64,000 bases of DNA, taken from Actinomycetota bacterium. Lineage in GTDB: Bacteria > Actinomycetota > Actinomycetes > Nanopelagicales > Nanopelagicaceae. Below are positions 25,695 to 35,825 of the stretch, piece by piece. The stretch is from contig CANFVU010000003.1 in assembly GCA_947450545.1 (NCBI GenBank), forward strand, positions 50,263 through 114,262, written 5' to 3'. Made by a program: the position numbers and the translations under genes. A model generated the notes under the pieces. That model saw nothing but the letters and a program-made list of their open reading frames with translations. It was not told where the DNA came from and searched no databases. Position 1 is the stretch's first letter. Each line of letters starts with the position of its first letter.

Positions 25695-27059
25695 ATGGCC
25701 AAAGCAGCAGCCCCGAAAGATCCATTCCGTTGTGTGGAGTGCGGTTGGACTGCCAATAAATGGGTTGGTCGATGTGGCGAATGCCAAGCATGGGGCACTG
25801 TCGAAGAGGTTGCAGCTCCTAAAAAACTTTCACTAGTAGCTGGAACTGTCACAACGCCTGCTCGCCCAATTGGTGAAGTAAGTCTTGAGAAAGCAACAGC
25901 AAGATCATCAGGAGTCAGCGAACTCGATCGCGTTCTTGGTGGTGGTCTCGTTCCTGGCGCAGCAATTCTTCTTGCTGGTGAGCCTGGCGTCGGTAAATCT
26001 ACTCTCCTCCTCTCCGTTGCATCTGAAAGTGCTCGTGCAGGAATTACATCTCTCTACATTTCTGGCGAAGAATCAGCATCCCAAGTTCGACTTCGCGCTC
26101 AACGCCTCAACGCTATCGATCCTAATCTCTGGCTCGCTGCTGAGAACGAACTTGGTTCAGTCATCGCACAAGTTGATCAGGTCCAACCTGAACTTTTAAT
26201 TATCGATTCAATCCAAACCATCGTGAGTTCTGCTGTTGATGGGGCTCCTGGTGGAGTAACACAAGTGCGCGAAATCGCCGCAGCTCTTATTCGAATCGCT
26301 AAAGAACGAAACATCACTGTGGTTCTCGTAGGTCACGTTACGAAAGATGGGTCTATCGCCGGTCCTCGATTGCTCGAACACCTTGTGGATGTCGTTCTTA
26401 ACTTTGAAGGCGAGCGTCACTCACGACTACGTCTTATTCGCGCAATCAAGAATCGCTTCGGGGCTTCTGACGAAGTCGGTTGCTTCGATATGAACGAGCA
26501 AGGCATCACAAGCCTCACTGATCCGACAGGGCTTTTCACAACTCGTCATAGCGAACCAGTCCCCGGAACTTGCGTCACCGTAGCGCTCGAAGGACGTCGC
26601 CCACTTCTTGCCGAGATCCAAGCACTTGTGGGTGTTCCTGCTTCTGAATTTGGCAATGCACGTCGCGTTACTTCAGGCTTAGATAACGCCCGTACAGCAA
26701 TGACTTTAGCTGTGCTCGAACTTCGCGCTGGTGTTCGGCTTTCTGGTCGCGAAATTTATGTTGCAACAGTTGGTGGAATGAAAATGAACGAACCCTCTGC
26801 TGATTTAGCCGTTGCGCTCTCGGTCGCTTCAGCTGCTAAAGGATTAGCTCTTCCATCTGACCTTGTCGCAATCGGTGAAGTCGGTCTTGCTGGTGAAATT
26901 CGAAAAGTAAATGGCGCGCTCCAACGCATTCAAGAGGCCGCTCGTTTAGGTTTCAAGCGAGCTCTTGTACCGATTGGTTCAGATATCAAAGTTCCTGGAA
27001 TTGAAATTATGGAAGTTGGACGTTTGGAACAAGCAATTAGCCGCGTAAAAATCGGGTAG
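25695..27059 (+). CDS. radA: DNA repair protein RadA
   Basis: RadA is a RecA-like ATPase that promotes branch migration in recombinational repair. The 454-residue protein has the N-terminal zinc finger with Cys13, Cys16, Cys27 and Cys30, Walker A GEPGVGKST at about 94, the RadA-specific KNRFG motif at about 251, and a C-terminal Lon-like domain (VATVGGMKMNEPSADLA, EVGLAGEIRKV). It is followed after two bases by mutY. In many actinobacteria disA lies in this neighbourhood, but no such gene is here. Confidence 0.97.
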   Translation: MAKAAAPKDPFRCVECGWTANKWVGRCGECQAWGTVEEVAAPKKLSLVAGTVTTPARPIGEVSLEKATARSSGVSELDRVLGGGLVPGAAILLAGEPGVGKSTLLLSVASESARAGITSLYISGEESASQVRLRAQRLNAIDPNLWLAAENELGSVIAQVDQVQPELLIIDSIQTIVSSAVDGAPGGVTQVREIAAALIRIAKERNITVVLVGHVTKDGSIAGPRLLEHLVDVVLNFEGERHSRLRLIRAIKNRFGASDEVGCFDMNEQGITSLTDPTGLFTTRHSEPVPGTCVTVALEGRRPLLAEIQALVGVPASEFGNARRVTSGLDNARTAMTLAVLELRAGVRLSGREIYVATVGGMKMNEPSADLAVALSVASAAKGLALPSDLVAIGEVGLAGEIRKVNGALQRIQEAARLGFKRALVPIGSDIKVPGIEIMEVGRLEQAISRVKIG

Positions 27060-27061
27060 TT

Positions 27062-27901
27062 GTGAAGCACTCCATAATTTTGGAATGGTTCGAGGAGAAC
27101 CAACGCGATCTACCGTGGAGAAAGACCAATCCATGGGGCGTTATGGTTTCGGAATATATGTTGCAACAAACACCTGTTAATCGAGTCTTACCTAAATGGC
27201 TTGAATGGATGGAACGTTGGCCAGATCCTGCTGCTCTCGCAGCTGCAAAGAAATCTGATGTCATCTCTGCTTGGGGGCGACTTGGTTATCCCAGACGCGC
27301 ACTTCGGTTATATGAAGCAGCCCAGGTTATTGCGCGCGACCACGACAATAAAGTTCCTCGCGAGATAGAAGTACTGCGATCTCTTCCCGGGGTTGGTGAA
27401 TACACAGCTGCAGCCATCTCTTCATTTGCATTTGGCGATTCGGCTCTCGTACTCGATATCAACATCCGTCGATTCTTTTCTCGCGTTTATGATGGGATTG
27501 AAACTCCTTCTTCCTCTCCATCCCAATACGAACGTCGAATCCGCGCAGAATTAATTCCGCAAGAGGGTGCTAAATGGGCTGCTGCAACAATGGAATTTGG
27601 AGCTCTCATCTGCACTTCACGCTCGCCTTTATGCGAAGAATGCCCTGTAAAACGCTCGTGTGCATGGAGAAAAGCTGGCTATCCCAAGTCAGAAGTGAAA
27701 AGCAAAACGCAAGGGTGGCACGGCACAGATCGCAAGTGCCGCGGAACAATCGTTCAATCACTCCGTGAAAATAAGAAACTGAGTAAGCGCGCTCTGCAAA
27801 AACTCTGGAGTGACGATGATCAAATTGAGAAGGCGATTAAAACACTACTGGCCGATGGTTTGATTGAAACCACCGGCCAGAGCTACAAACTTGCAGATTA
27901 A
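27062..27901 (+). CDS. mutY: A/G-specific adenine glycosylase
   Basis: MutY removes adenine mispaired with 8-oxoguanine. The 279-residue protein shows the catalytic Glu31 in SEYMLQQTPVNR, the helix-hairpin-helix LPGVGEYTAAAIS at about 108-120, catalytic Asp132 in LDINIRRFF, and the [4Fe-4S] ligands Cys184, Cys191, Cys194 and Cys200 (C-x6-C-x2-C-x5-C). The C-terminal NUDIX-like 8-oxoG recognition domain is absent or very short, as in many actinobacterial forms. The start is GTG 27062, two bases after the radA stop. Its TAA overlaps the clpC stop on the other strand. Confidence 0.94.
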   Translation: MKHSIILEWFEENQRDLPWRKTNPWGVMVSEYMLQQTPVNRVLPKWLEWMERWPDPAALAAAKKSDVISAWGRLGYPRRALRLYEAAQVIARDHDNKVPREIEVLRSLPGVGEYTAAAISSFAFGDSALVLDINIRRFFSRVYDGIETPSSSPSQYERRIRAELIPQEGAKWAAATMEFGALICTSRSPLCEECPVKRSCAWRKAGYPKSEVKSKTQGWHGTDRKCRGTIVQSLRENKKLSKRALQKLWSDDDQIEKAIKTLLADGLIETTGQSYKLAD

Positions 27902-30402
27902 TTCGTTGCTGGTTCTCCAGCAAGATCCCCTGGTGTATCAGGGGCTTGTGTCTTTGGTACTCCTTTAAATGTGAAAGTTTCTTTCTCATCCTCAGTAATA
28001 ACATCGACAAGCGTGATTTCTCCCGGCTTAACATCACCAAAGAGAATCTTCTCTGAAAGCACATCTTCGATTTCACGTTGAATAGTGCGACGCAAAGGAC
28101 GCGCTCCAAGAAGTGGGTCATATCCGCGCTTAGCCAAAAGTGACTTCGCTGCAGGAGTAAGTTCGATTCCCATATCTTTAGATTTCAAACGTTCATCAAG
28201 GTTGTGAATCATAAGATCAACAATTTGAATGATTTCTGCTTCAGACAATTGATGGAACACAACAATGTCATCGATACGGTTGAGGAATTCTGGGCGGAAG
28301 TGTGACTTCAGCTCATCGCTGACTTTAGCCTTCATGCGCTCATAATTTCCAAGAACATCAGAAGAGTTATGGAAACCAAGTCCCAAGCTCTTTGAGATGT
28401 CACGAGTTCCGAGGTTCGTTGTCATGATGATGATGGTGTTTTTGAAATCAACCACACGGCCTTGAGAATCTGTAAGGCGACCATCTTCCAAAACCTGCAA
28501 AAGCGAGTTGAAGATATCTGGGTGAGCTTTTTCCACTTCATCAAAGAGAACGACTGAGAATGGCTTGCGACGCACCTTTTCAGTGAGCTGGCCGCCTTCG
28601 TCATATCCGACATAACCTGGAGGTGCACCGAATAGTCGAGATGCTGTGTGCTTCTCTGAGTATTCAGACATATCGAGTTGAATCAAGGCATCATCGCTTC
28701 CGAAGAGGAATTGTGCGAGTGTGCGAGAAAGTTCAGTCTTACCAACACCTGATGGACCAGCAAAGATAAATGAGCCACCTGGGCGCTTTGGATCTTTGAG
28801 GCCGGCACGTGTACGGCGAATAGCTTGTGACAAAGCTTTGATTGCTTGATCTTGTCCGATGACGCGACGATGTAGCTCTTCTTCCATACGTAGCAAGCGA
28901 GCAGTCTCTTCTTCAGTCAACTTAAAGACAGGAATTCCTGTGGCAGTAGAGAGAACTTCAGCGATGAGTTCTTCATCGACAACAGCAGCAACATCGAGGT
29001 CGCCATCTTTCCAATTCTTTTCACGATCTGCTTTTTCTGCGATGAGGTTCTTTTCCTTATCGCGAAGTGAAGCAGCGCGTTCGAAATCTTGGCCATCGAT
29101 TGCAGATTCTTTTTCCTTACGAGCTTCTGCAATGCGATCATCGTATTCACGAAGCTCTGGTGGGGCTGTCATACGACGAATGCGCAGACGAGATCCTGCT
29201 TCATCGATAAGGTCAATCGCTTTATCTGGAAGGAAGCGGTCAGAAACATAACGATCAGCAAGAGTTGCCGCTGCAACGATTGCATCATCGGTGATGGAAA
29301 CTTTGTGGTGAGTTTCGTAACGATCGCGTAGACCCTTAAGAATCTCAATTGCGTGAGCAAGTGAAGGCTCATTGACTTGAATTGGTTGGAAGCGGCGTTC
29401 GAGAGCAGCATCCTTTTCAAGGTGTTTGCGATATTCATCAAGGGTTGTGGCACCAATTGTCTGGAGTTCACCGCGAGCGAGCATTGGCTTCAAGATGCTT
29501 GCAGCATCAATTGCACCTTCTGCAGCGCCAGCGCCGACGAGTGTGTGGATTTCATCGATGAAAAGAACGATATCTCCGCGTGTGCGAATCTCTTTGAGAA
29601 CTTTCTTCAAACGCTCTTCGAAATCTCCACGGTAGCGGCTTCCTGCTACGAGTGCACCGAGATCAAGTGAGTACACCTGCTTATCGCGAAGTGTTTCAGG
29701 AATATCTCCCTTAACAATTGCTTGAGCTAAACCTTCAACAATTGCTGTTTTACCAACACCTGGCTCACCGATAAGTACTGGATTGTTCTTTGTGCGACGT
29801 GAGAGAACTTGCATAACTCGTTCGATCTCTTTTTCGCGACCAATAACTGGATCAAGTTTTCCTTCACGTGCTGCTTGTGTGAGATTGCGACCAAATTGAT
29901 CAAGAACCAACGATGTTGATGGTGTGCCTTCAGCAGGTCCGTTTGTTGGAGCCGCTTCTTTGCCTTGGTAACCAGAGAGAAGTTGAATAACTTGTTGGCG
30001 AACGCGATTGAGATCTGCGCCTAACTTAACGAGAACTTGAGCAGCGACGCCTTCGCCTTCGCGAATAAGTCCAAGAAGAATATGTTCAGTGCCAATGTAG
30101 TTGTGGCCAAGTTGGAGAGCTTCGCGAAGAGAGAGTTCAAGAACTTTTTTAGCGCGAGGAGTGAATGGAATATGGCCTGAAGGAGCTTGTTGTCCTTGAC
30201 CGATAATTTCTTCCACTTGTGCGCGAACACCTTCAAGGGAAATGTTGAGTGCTTCAAGTGCCTTGGCAGCGACGCCTTCACCTTCGTGAATAAGTCCAAG
30301 AAGAATATGTTCAGTGCCAATGTAGTTGTGGTTGAGCATGCGTGCTTCTTCTTGAGCCAAGACAACAACGCGTCGGGCTCGGTCTGTAAAGCGCTCGAAC
30401 AT
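27898..30402 (-). CDS. clpC: ATP-dependent Clp protease ATPase subunit ClpC
   Basis: ClpC unfolds substrates for the ClpP protease. The 834-residue protein has two N-terminal Clp repeats (each with [13 protein letters not shown]), AAA module 1 with Walker A GEPGVGKT at about 212 and [10 protein letters not shown], a UVR-like middle region, and AAA module 2 with GPSGVGKT at about 549. This is the ClpC rather than ClpA or ClpB architecture. A leader of about 39 bases carries an AGAGGTGG ribosome-binding site, so this gene, unlike many neighbours, is not leaderless. No ClgR-like operator was recognised. Confidence 0.97.
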   Translation of the reverse strand: MFERFTDRARRVVVLAQEEARMLNHNYIGTEHILLGLIHEGEGVAAKALEALNISLEGVRAQVEEIIGQGQQAPSGHIPFTPRAKKVLELSLREALQLGHNYIGTEHILLGLIREGEGVAAQVLVKLGADLNRVRQQVIQLLSGYQGKEAAPTNGPAEGTPSTSLVLDQFGRNLTQAAREGKLDPVIGREKEIERVMQVLSRRTKNNPVLIGEPGVGKTAIVEGLAQAIVKGDIPETLRDKQVYSLDLGALVAGSRYRGDFEERLKKVLKEIRTRGDIVLFIDEIHTLVGAGAAEGAIDAASILKPMLARGELQTIGATTLDEYRKHLEKDAALERRFQPIQVNEPSLAHAIEILKGLRDRYETHHKVSITDDAIVAAATLADRYVSDRFLPDKAIDLIDEAGSRLRIRRMTAPPELREYDDRIAEARKEKESAIDGQDFERAASLRDKEKNLIAEKADREKNWKDGDLDVAAVVDEELIAEVLSTATGIPVFKLTEEETARLLRMEEELHRRVIGQDQAIKALSQAIRRTRAGLKDPKRPGGSFIFAGPSGVGKTELSRTLAQFLFGSDDALIQLDMSEYSEKHTASRLFGAPPGYVGYDEGGQLTEKVRRKPFSVVLFDEVEKAHPDIFNSLLQVLEDGRLTDSQGRVVDFKNTIIIMTTNLGTRDISKSLGLGFHNSSDVLGNYERMKAKVSDELKSHFRPEFLNRIDDIVVFHQLSEAEIIQIVDLMIHNLDERLKSKDMGIELTPAAKSLLAKRGYDPLLGARPLRRTIQREIEDVLSEKILFGDVKPGEITLVDVITEDEKETFTFKGVPKTQAPDTPGDLAGEPATN

Positions 30403-30441
30403 CTAGCCACCTCTTTCATCTCATGCAGTGAATCTTGCGTA

Positions 30442-30447
30442 AGCCTA
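30442..30447 (-). promoter_or_regulatory. Putative -10 element for clpC
   Basis: TAGGCT on the minus strand sits 39 bases before the clpC ATG. The leader contains a ribosome-binding site at 30407-30414. The 119-base gap between argA and clpC holds nothing else I can name. Confidence 0.4.
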
Positions 30448-30521
30448 CCTATTACGCGGGACAGGCCGCACCCTGGATAACCACGGGAGAGCTGGGCTTA
30501 TGCCCGAAAATCGGTTGAAAA

Positions 30522-31019
30522 CTAGAGAATTTTAAGCATTCGGGTATTCCCGAGGGTATTTGGCTTCACGCTCTCAAGATCAAGGAATTCAGCCACACCG
30601 GCATCGTAGGAGTGCAGCAGTTGTTGGTAGACCTCAGGTTCGACGGGAGTCCCCTCAATAACCTGGAAGCCATGCTTGCCAAAGAACTCTGTTTGGAAAG
30701 TAAGGCAGAAAATTCGTTCAACGCCAAGCTTCTTTGCGCGATCGACAATCGCTTCCATGAGTTGATGACCAATTCCAGATTTATGAAGTCTCTCGACTAC
30801 AGCAACTGTACGAACTTCTGCAAGATCTTCCCAGAGAATGTGGAGCGCAGCGCATCCGACAACTTCATCTCCTTCTACTGCGACAACAAACTCCTGCACG
30901 CTTTCAAAAAGTGTGACTGTCTCTTTCTCAAGCATCTTCCCAGGGGCAGCAAAAGTGTCGATGATTTTTCGAATTTGTTTAACATCGCTCGTGCGGGCTG
31001 GTCGAATATTTACTGACAT
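30522..31019 (-). CDS. argA: Amino-acid N-acetyltransferase (N-acetylglutamate synthase)
   Basis: This 165-residue GNAT protein matches the short actinobacterial ArgA type (as in Mycobacterium tuberculosis Rv2747). Shared stretches are VRRARTSD-like IRPARTSDVKQI at the start, CAALHILWEDLAEVRTVAV, FFGKHGF, EGTPVEPEVY and GVAEFLDL...KPNTLGNTRML near the end. The enzyme acetylates glutamate for arginine synthesis. The acetyl-CoA loop is in KSGIGHQLM. It lies between lysS (6-base gap) and clpC, and is probably transcribed with lysS. Confidence 0.88.
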   Translation of the reverse strand: MSVNIRPARTSDVKQIRKIIDTFAAPGKMLEKETVTLFESVQEFVVAVEGDEVVGCAALHILWEDLAEVRTVAVVERLHKSGIGHQLMEAIVDRAKKLGVERIFCLTFQTEFFGKHGFQVIEGTPVEPEVYQQLLHSYDAGVAEFLDLESVKPNTLGNTRMLKIL

Positions 31020-31025
31020 GAAAAA

Positions 31026-32522
31026 TTAATTCTCTTCTGGCTTCACAAGTGGGAAGAGAATTGTTTCGCGAATACCAAGACCAGTAAGAGCCATGAGAAG
31101 TCGATCGACACCCATTCCCATTCCACCCATCGGTGGCATTGCATATTCCATCGCGCGTAAGAAATCTTCATCTAAGTTCATCGCTTCAAGGTCACCTTTT
31201 GCACCCAGCGAAGCTTGCTCAACGAGACGTTCGCGCTGAATGACAGGGTCGATCAATTCTGAGTAGCCAGTTGCAAGTTCAAATCCTTGAACATACAAAT
31301 CCCACTTCTCTACAAGTCCTTCAACTTCACGATGGCCGCGAACAAGTGGAGAAGTATCCACTGGGAATCCACGGACAAAGATAGGCTCGATTAATTGGCC
31401 TTCTGTTACATGTTCAAAGATTTCTTCAGCAAGCTTTCCTGTAATCCACTTTGGATCTACTTTCATTCCAAGCTTTGCTGCAATCTTCTTTAAATCCTCC
31501 AAAGAGGTTTGTGGCGTTACTTTTTCGCCAACTCCATCAGAGATGAGATCGTAAAGATTTGCCTCGCGCCATGTTCCGCCTAGATCGAAAGTTGTGCCGT
31601 CGTGATGAACCACTTGGTGGGTCCCATAAACAGCCATTGCCGCTTCTTGGACGAGCCCACGAGTGAGATCAGCCATCGTGTTCCAGTCGCCATACGCTTG
31701 ATATGACTCAATCATTGCAAATTCTGGAGAGTGGCTTGAATCAGCACCTTCATTGCGGAAGTTGCGATTGATTTCAAAGACGCGCTCTAAGCCGCCGACG
31801 ACACAACGCTTAAGGAATAACTCAGGTGCAATGCGAAGGAATAAATCCATGTCATATGCATTACTAAAAGTCTTAAACGGACGAGCAGCAGCGCCACCGT
31901 GCATTACCTGAAGCATCGGTGTTTCCACTTCAATATATTGGCGAGCGTTAAATGATTCGCGAAGTTGGCGCATCACAGCTGGACGCAAACGTGCATTGGT
32001 GCGAGCTTCTGGGCGAACAATCAAATCTACATATCTCATGCGAACACGAGTCTCTTCTGAAAGCGGCTTATGTTCTACAGGAAGTGGACGAAGTGATTTC
32101 GCTGCGAGGTTGTACGACTTCGCAAGAATTGAAAGTTCACCACGCTTGGATGTGATGACTTCGCCAGTAACCGAAACAATGTCACCTAAATCTATTTCCG
32201 ATTTCCACAAATTGAGTTGTTCTTCTCCGACTTTATCGAGGGAGAGCATCGCTTGAAGTTCAGTTCCATCGCCTTCGCGTAACGTTGCGAAGCAGAGCTT
32301 GCCGGTATCGCGCTTGAAAATTACTCGACCTGAAACGCTTTCGATTACGCCGGTTGAAACATCGACATCTAACCCTTGATGACGTTCGCGAATTTCAGCG
32401 AGTGATGCCGTGCGAGGAACGGCTACAGGGTAAGCCTCAGCACCTCGGGCAACAATTGCAGCACGCTTTTCGCGGCGAATTCGAAGTTGCTCGGGTAAAT
32501 CGTCTTCAGGTACTTGGCTCAT
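31026..32522 (-). CDS. lysS: Lysyl-tRNA synthetase (class II)
   Basis: LysS charges tRNA-Lys. The 498-residue protein has an N-terminal OB-fold anticodon-binding domain (about 55-150) and a class II catalytic core with motif 2 in [14 protein letters not shown] and motif 3 in [28 protein letters not shown] and [14 protein letters not shown] are LysS hallmarks. A TAGAAT hexamer lies nine bases before the ATG, so lysS may have its own promoter although coaX is just upstream on the same strand. The argA gene follows after six bases. Confidence 0.97.
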   Translation of the reverse strand: MSQVPEDDLPEQLRIRREKRAAIVARGAEAYPVAVPRTASLAEIRERHQGLDVDVSTGVIESVSGRVIFKRDTGKLCFATLREGDGTELQAMLSLDKVGEEQLNLWKSEIDLGDIVSVTGEVITSKRGELSILAKSYNLAAKSLRPLPVEHKPLSEETRVRMRYVDLIVRPEARTNARLRPAVMRQLRESFNARQYIEVETPMLQVMHGGAAARPFKTFSNAYDMDLFLRIAPELFLKRCVVGGLERVFEINRNFRNEGADSSHSPEFAMIESYQAYGDWNTMADLTRGLVQEAAMAVYGTHQVVHHDGTTFDLGGTWREANLYDLISDGVGEKVTPQTSLEDLKKIAAKLGMKVDPKWITGKLAEEIFEHVTEGQLIEPIFVRGFPVDTSPLVRGHREVEGLVEKWDLYVQGFELATGYSELIDPVIQRERLVEQASLGAKGDLEAMNLDEDFLRAMEYAMPPMGGMGMGVDRLLMALTGLGIRETILFPLVKPEEN

Positions 32523-32531
32523 AGTTGGGCG

Positions 32532-32537
32532 ATTCTA
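32532..32537 (-). promoter_or_regulatory. Putative -10 element for lysS-argA
   Basis: TAGAAT on the minus strand ends nine bases before the lysS ATG. It is four bases after the coaX stop codon, so it is wholly within the small gap. Confidence 0.45.
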
Positions 32538-32541
32538 CCTG

Positions 32542-33324
32542 TTAGTTATTGCGCTCGTGAATGAGACGAAGTCCGATAAGAGTCAGATCTGGCTCATGAA
32601 AATCAATATTTTCAGCCACTCCCATGACAAGTGGAGCTAATCCACCAGTCGCAATAACGGTGACTTCTCCTGAATCAGGATAGAGAAGATCTAATTCATC
32701 GATGATGCGATTTACAAGTCCATCCACTTGTCCTGCAAACCCAAAAATTGTTCCTGACTGCAGAGCTTCGACTGTATTTTTGCCAATGACAGATCGAGGT
32801 TTAACCAGCTCGACTTTGCGAAGCTGAGCTGCGCGAGCTGCAAGAGCATCGACAGAAATTTCAATGCCAGGAGCAAGAGCTCCACCCAGAAATTCTCCTT
32901 TAGGAGAAACAACGTCCAAATTTGTTGACGTTCCAAAATCCACAACAATGCAAGGTCCTTGACCATCTCCAGCATAAAGAGAGTGGGCAGCTAAGGTATT
33001 TACGATTCGGTCCGCGCCAATCTCTTTGGGATTATCAACGAGAAGTGGAACGCCAGTCTTTACGCCGGGTTCGATAATTGTTGTGGGGATATCTGAAAAA
33101 TATCGCGTGATCATCGACCGGATTTCGCGGAGCGACGCAGGCACCGTCGAACAAACGGAAAGTCCTGAAATTTCAATTCCATCGATCAATGAACGGTATT
33201 GCAACCACAATTCATCGGCTGTATCGCGAGGATCAGTCTTCACGCGCCATGAATGAGCTAAGAGGTCTCCGTCAAAAACGCCAAGAACAGTATTGGTATT
33301 TCCTACATCTATTGTTAAAAGCAT
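32542..33324 (-). CDS. coaX: Type III pantothenate kinase
   Basis: CoaX phosphorylates pantothenate, the first step toward coenzyme A. The 260-residue protein has the ASKHA-fold phosphate motif IDVGNTNTVLGVFD at the N-terminus (Asp6), a second motif in VVDFGTSTNLDVVS, and GGALAPGIEIS, which mark the type III family. It lies three bases after nadC. The nearby panC supplies pantothenate, so the operon combines CoA and NAD precursor genes. Confidence 0.95.
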   Translation of the reverse strand: MLLTIDVGNTNTVLGVFDGDLLAHSWRVKTDPRDTADELWLQYRSLIDGIEISGLSVCSTVPASLREIRSMITRYFSDIPTTIIEPGVKTGVPLLVDNPKEIGADRIVNTLAAHSLYAGDGQGPCIVVDFGTSTNLDVVSPKGEFLGGALAPGIEISVDALAARAAQLRKVELVKPRSVIGKNTVEALQSGTIFGFAGQVDGLVNRIIDELDLLYPDSGEVTVIATGGLAPLVMGVAENIDFHEPDLTLIGLRLIHERNN

Positions 33325-33327
33325 CTT

Positions 33328-34209
33328 TTAACCTCTCTGTTCTGTGAAATCTAAACCGATATCCATAACCGGAGCTGAATGCGTCAAAGCGCCAATTGCT
33401 AAATAATCAACGCCTGTGGCTGCATATGCTTTGGCATTCTCGATTGTCAGACCTCCAGAGGATTCCAACTTCGTTTTGCCGCCCACCATCTGCACGGCTG
33501 CACGCGTTTGCTCAAGAGACATATTGTCGAGAAGTACTAAATCCGCGCCTGCAGCTAAAACCTCTTTGAGTTGCTCGAGAGTATCCACTTCAACTTCGAC
33601 AGAAACAGTCGGATATTTAGCTCGAATAGCGTGAAAAGCAGCTGTAACACTTCCTGCAGCAGCGATGTGATTATCTTTGATGAGAGCAGCATCGGAGAGC
33701 GACATCCGATGATTTACTCCCCCTCCCATGCGAACTGCGAATTTTTCCAATTCGCGAAGCAAAGGGGTGGTCTTTCTTGTATCTCTGATCTTCGCCGACG
33801 TCTCAGATACTTCTACAACCCAACGATGTGTAAGTGAGGAAATACCAGATAGGCGGCCGAGAAAATTGAGCGCTGTTCGTTCAGCGAGCAGAAGCTTTTG
33901 AGTGTTGCCAATGGCTCTTAAAATCACTTGTCCTTCTTCGACTCTCTTGCCATCTGCTGCAGCTATTTCGTAATTGCTCACTCCACAGACTTCCAAAACA
34001 GCTGCTGCCACAACAACTCCGGAGATAATTCCAGATTTTCTTGCACGGAACTCGCCAGTGCTCTGTTGATCAACGGGAATTGTTGCATCTGATGTGAGAT
34101 CTACACCGCCATCGAGATCTTCTGCAATCGTGCGACGCGCAAGATCCTCAATCAGAACTGGATCAAGATCAAGCTCGATGATTTTCTGAGTCAAATTTTC
34201 GCTCAACAT
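33328..34209 (-). CDS. nadC: Nicotinate-nucleotide pyrophosphorylase (quinolinate phosphoribosyltransferase)
   Basis: NadC converts quinolinate and PRPP to nicotinate mononucleotide in de novo NAD synthesis. The 293-residue protein shows IAEDLDGGVDLTSDATIP, KIRDTRKTTPLLRELEKFAV, and GGGVNHRMSLSDAALIKDNHI, all conserved QPRTase elements. I choose ATG 34209, which overlaps the nadB stop as TAATG; a longer frame to 34284 would add 25 residues read from inside nadB. The nadA gene for the intervening step is not in this window. Confidence 0.96.
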   Translation of the reverse strand: MLSENLTQKIIELDLDPVLIEDLARRTIAEDLDGGVDLTSDATIPVDQQSTGEFRARKSGIISGVVVAAAVLEVCGVSNYEIAAADGKRVEEGQVILRAIGNTQKLLLAERTALNFLGRLSGISSLTHRWVVEVSETSAKIRDTRKTTPLLRELEKFAVRMGGGVNHRMSLSDAALIKDNHIAAAGSVTAAFHAIRAKYPTVSVEVEVDTLEQLKEVLAAGADLVLLDNMSLEQTRAAVQMVGGKTKLESSGGLTIENAKAYAATGVDYLAIGALTHSAPVMDIGLDFTEQRG

Positions 34210-35825
34210 TAGTTTTTGACCTCTATTTCTGATGTGCTCCATTGTGCATCCACACCAAATTTTTGAACAATGCGTTTCTTCCACGTCGGCGAAGTATCTG
34301 GGTAATCACTACGCCAATGAGAACCACGGCTCTCTGTGCGAAGTAAAGCGCTACGAACGATTGCAACTGCTAGCAAATATAGATTTGAAACTTCCCACGC
34401 TTCGATACAAGGTTGAGTTGAACGACGCTTCCCTAGTTGTTCTAATTGAGCCAGCGTTTCCTTGAGGGAGGCTTCCGAACGCAATACTCCAGCGCCTTCT
34501 GTCATCGAAAGTTGGAGCGATAGACGGATGGCAGGATCAATGAGCAAGCTCTCTTCGCTCCGTTGGACAGGGGTTCCTTGAGCCGGGAGTTCTCTAGCAA
34601 TATCTTCAGCAATCGCAGCGCCAAATACGAGGCCTTCGAGCAGAGAGTTAGATGCAAGGCGATTGGCGCCGTGGGCACCTGTGCAGGCAGTTTCACCGCA
34701 GGCATATAAGCCTGGAACCGATGTACGACCGTGCAGATCCACTAAAACTCCGCCTGACGCATAATGCGAAGCAGGAGCTACTGGTATCAATTGCACTCGA
34801 GGATCAATTCCATTGTCGATACATGATTGAAAAATCGTTGGGAATCTTTCTACAAAATCGTGAATGTGTGTTGCATCGAGCCACATGTGCGGAACATTAG
34901 CGCCCTTCATTTGATTGAAAATTTCTTTTGCAACAATATCTCGTGGTGCAAGCTCAGCCAACTCATGCTTCCCAACCATAAAGCGTTCACCTTTGTGATT
35001 GAGCAGAAGTGCTCCTTCACCTCGGACTGCTTCACTGATGAGTGGTTGTTGACCTTCTTGTCCCGCAGGATTATCGCGCCACAGAACTGTTGGGTGGAAT
35101 TGAATGAACTCAACATCAGCAACTTCTGCGCCAGCGCGAAGCGCCATGGCAACTCCATCGCCTGTTGAGACAGAAGGGTTTGTTGTTTGAGAGTAAACCT
35201 GACCAAGTCCGCCGGTAGCAATTACAACTGCGCGAGCAAGTGCTTGTCCTACACCATCGCGGCTACCTTCACCAATGACGTGAACTGTTACACCGCACAC
35301 TCGGCCACTTGCATCCTGTAGTGCATCGATGACAAGTGCGTGCTCAATAACTTCAATTCCATGATCATCATTGACTGCAGCAAGGAGTGCTCGTGAAACT
35401 TCAGCACCTGTTGCATCACCGCCTGCATGGAGAATGCGATTGCGATGATGCCCACCTTCGCGAGTGAGATCAATTTCGCCAGAATCCGATTTATCAAAGA
35501 CAGCGCCACGTGCAATGAGTTTGCGGACAGCTTCAGGACCTTGTGTAACCAATACATTCACTGCTTCTGCATCACAGAGCCCAGCGCCTGCTATCAAAGT
35601 ATCTGATTTATGCTGGTCTGGAGAGTCTCCGGGACCAAGAGCTGCAGCAATTCCGCCTTGTGCCCATTTCGTGGAGCCCTCATCAATATTTGCTTTCGTT
35701 ACAAGTAAAACTGAGAGATTTGCTGCGCGTAGATTCAACGCAGTTGTTAGCCCAGCTACTCCCGATCCAATAACGATGACATCTGCTTGAACAGTCCAGC
35801 CAGGATTAGCAGCAAGAAGTTTCAC
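34209..35825 (-). CDS. nadB: L-aspartate oxidase
   Basis: NadB oxidises L-aspartate to iminoaspartate, the first step of de novo NAD synthesis. The 538-residue flavoprotein has an N-terminal FAD-binding motif VIGSGVAGLTTALNL, then TKWAQGGIAAA, HHRNRILHAGGDATGAEV and the active-site region RTSVPGLYACGETACTGAHGA-like segment with LASNSLLEGLVFG. The 3' end overlaps the nadC start by one base, and the 5' end overlaps the panC stop by four, so the three genes are probably co-translated. Confidence 0.96.
   Translation of the reverse strand: MKLLAANPGWTVQADVIVIGSGVAGLTTALNLRAANLSVLLVTKANIDEGSTKWAQGGIAAALGPGDSPDQHKSDTLIAGAGLCDAEAVNVLVTQGPEAVRKLIARGAVFDKSDSGEIDLTREGGHHRNRILHAGGDATGAEVSRALLAAVNDDHGIEVIEHALVIDALQDASGRVCGVTVHVIGEGSRDGVGQALARAVVIATGGLGQVYSQTTNPSVSTGDGVAMALRAGAEVADVEFIQFHPTVLWRDNPAGQEGQQPLISEAVRGEGALLLNHKGERFMVGKHELAELAPRDIVAKEIFNQMKGANVPHMWLDATHIHDFVERFPTIFQSCIDNGIDPRVQLIPVAPASHYASGGVLVDLHGRTSVPGLYACGETACTGAHGANRLASNSLLEGLVFGAAIAEDIARELPAQGTPVQRSEESLLIDPAIRLSLQLSMTEGAGVLRSEASLKETLAQLEQLGKRRSTQPCIEAWEVSNLYLLAVAIVRSALLRTESRGSHWRSDYPDTSPTWKKRIVQKFGVDAQWSTSEIEVKN

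Noticed and set aside
28859..30480. Several long plus-strand reading frames antisense to clpC.
   Set aside because: They are low-complexity Ser/Arg- or Cys-rich translations shadowing the codon pattern of clpC, with no start signals.
30494..30505. GGGC-TTAT-GCCC hairpin between argA and clpC as a terminator.
   Set aside because: The stem is only four base pairs and no U-run follows on either strand.
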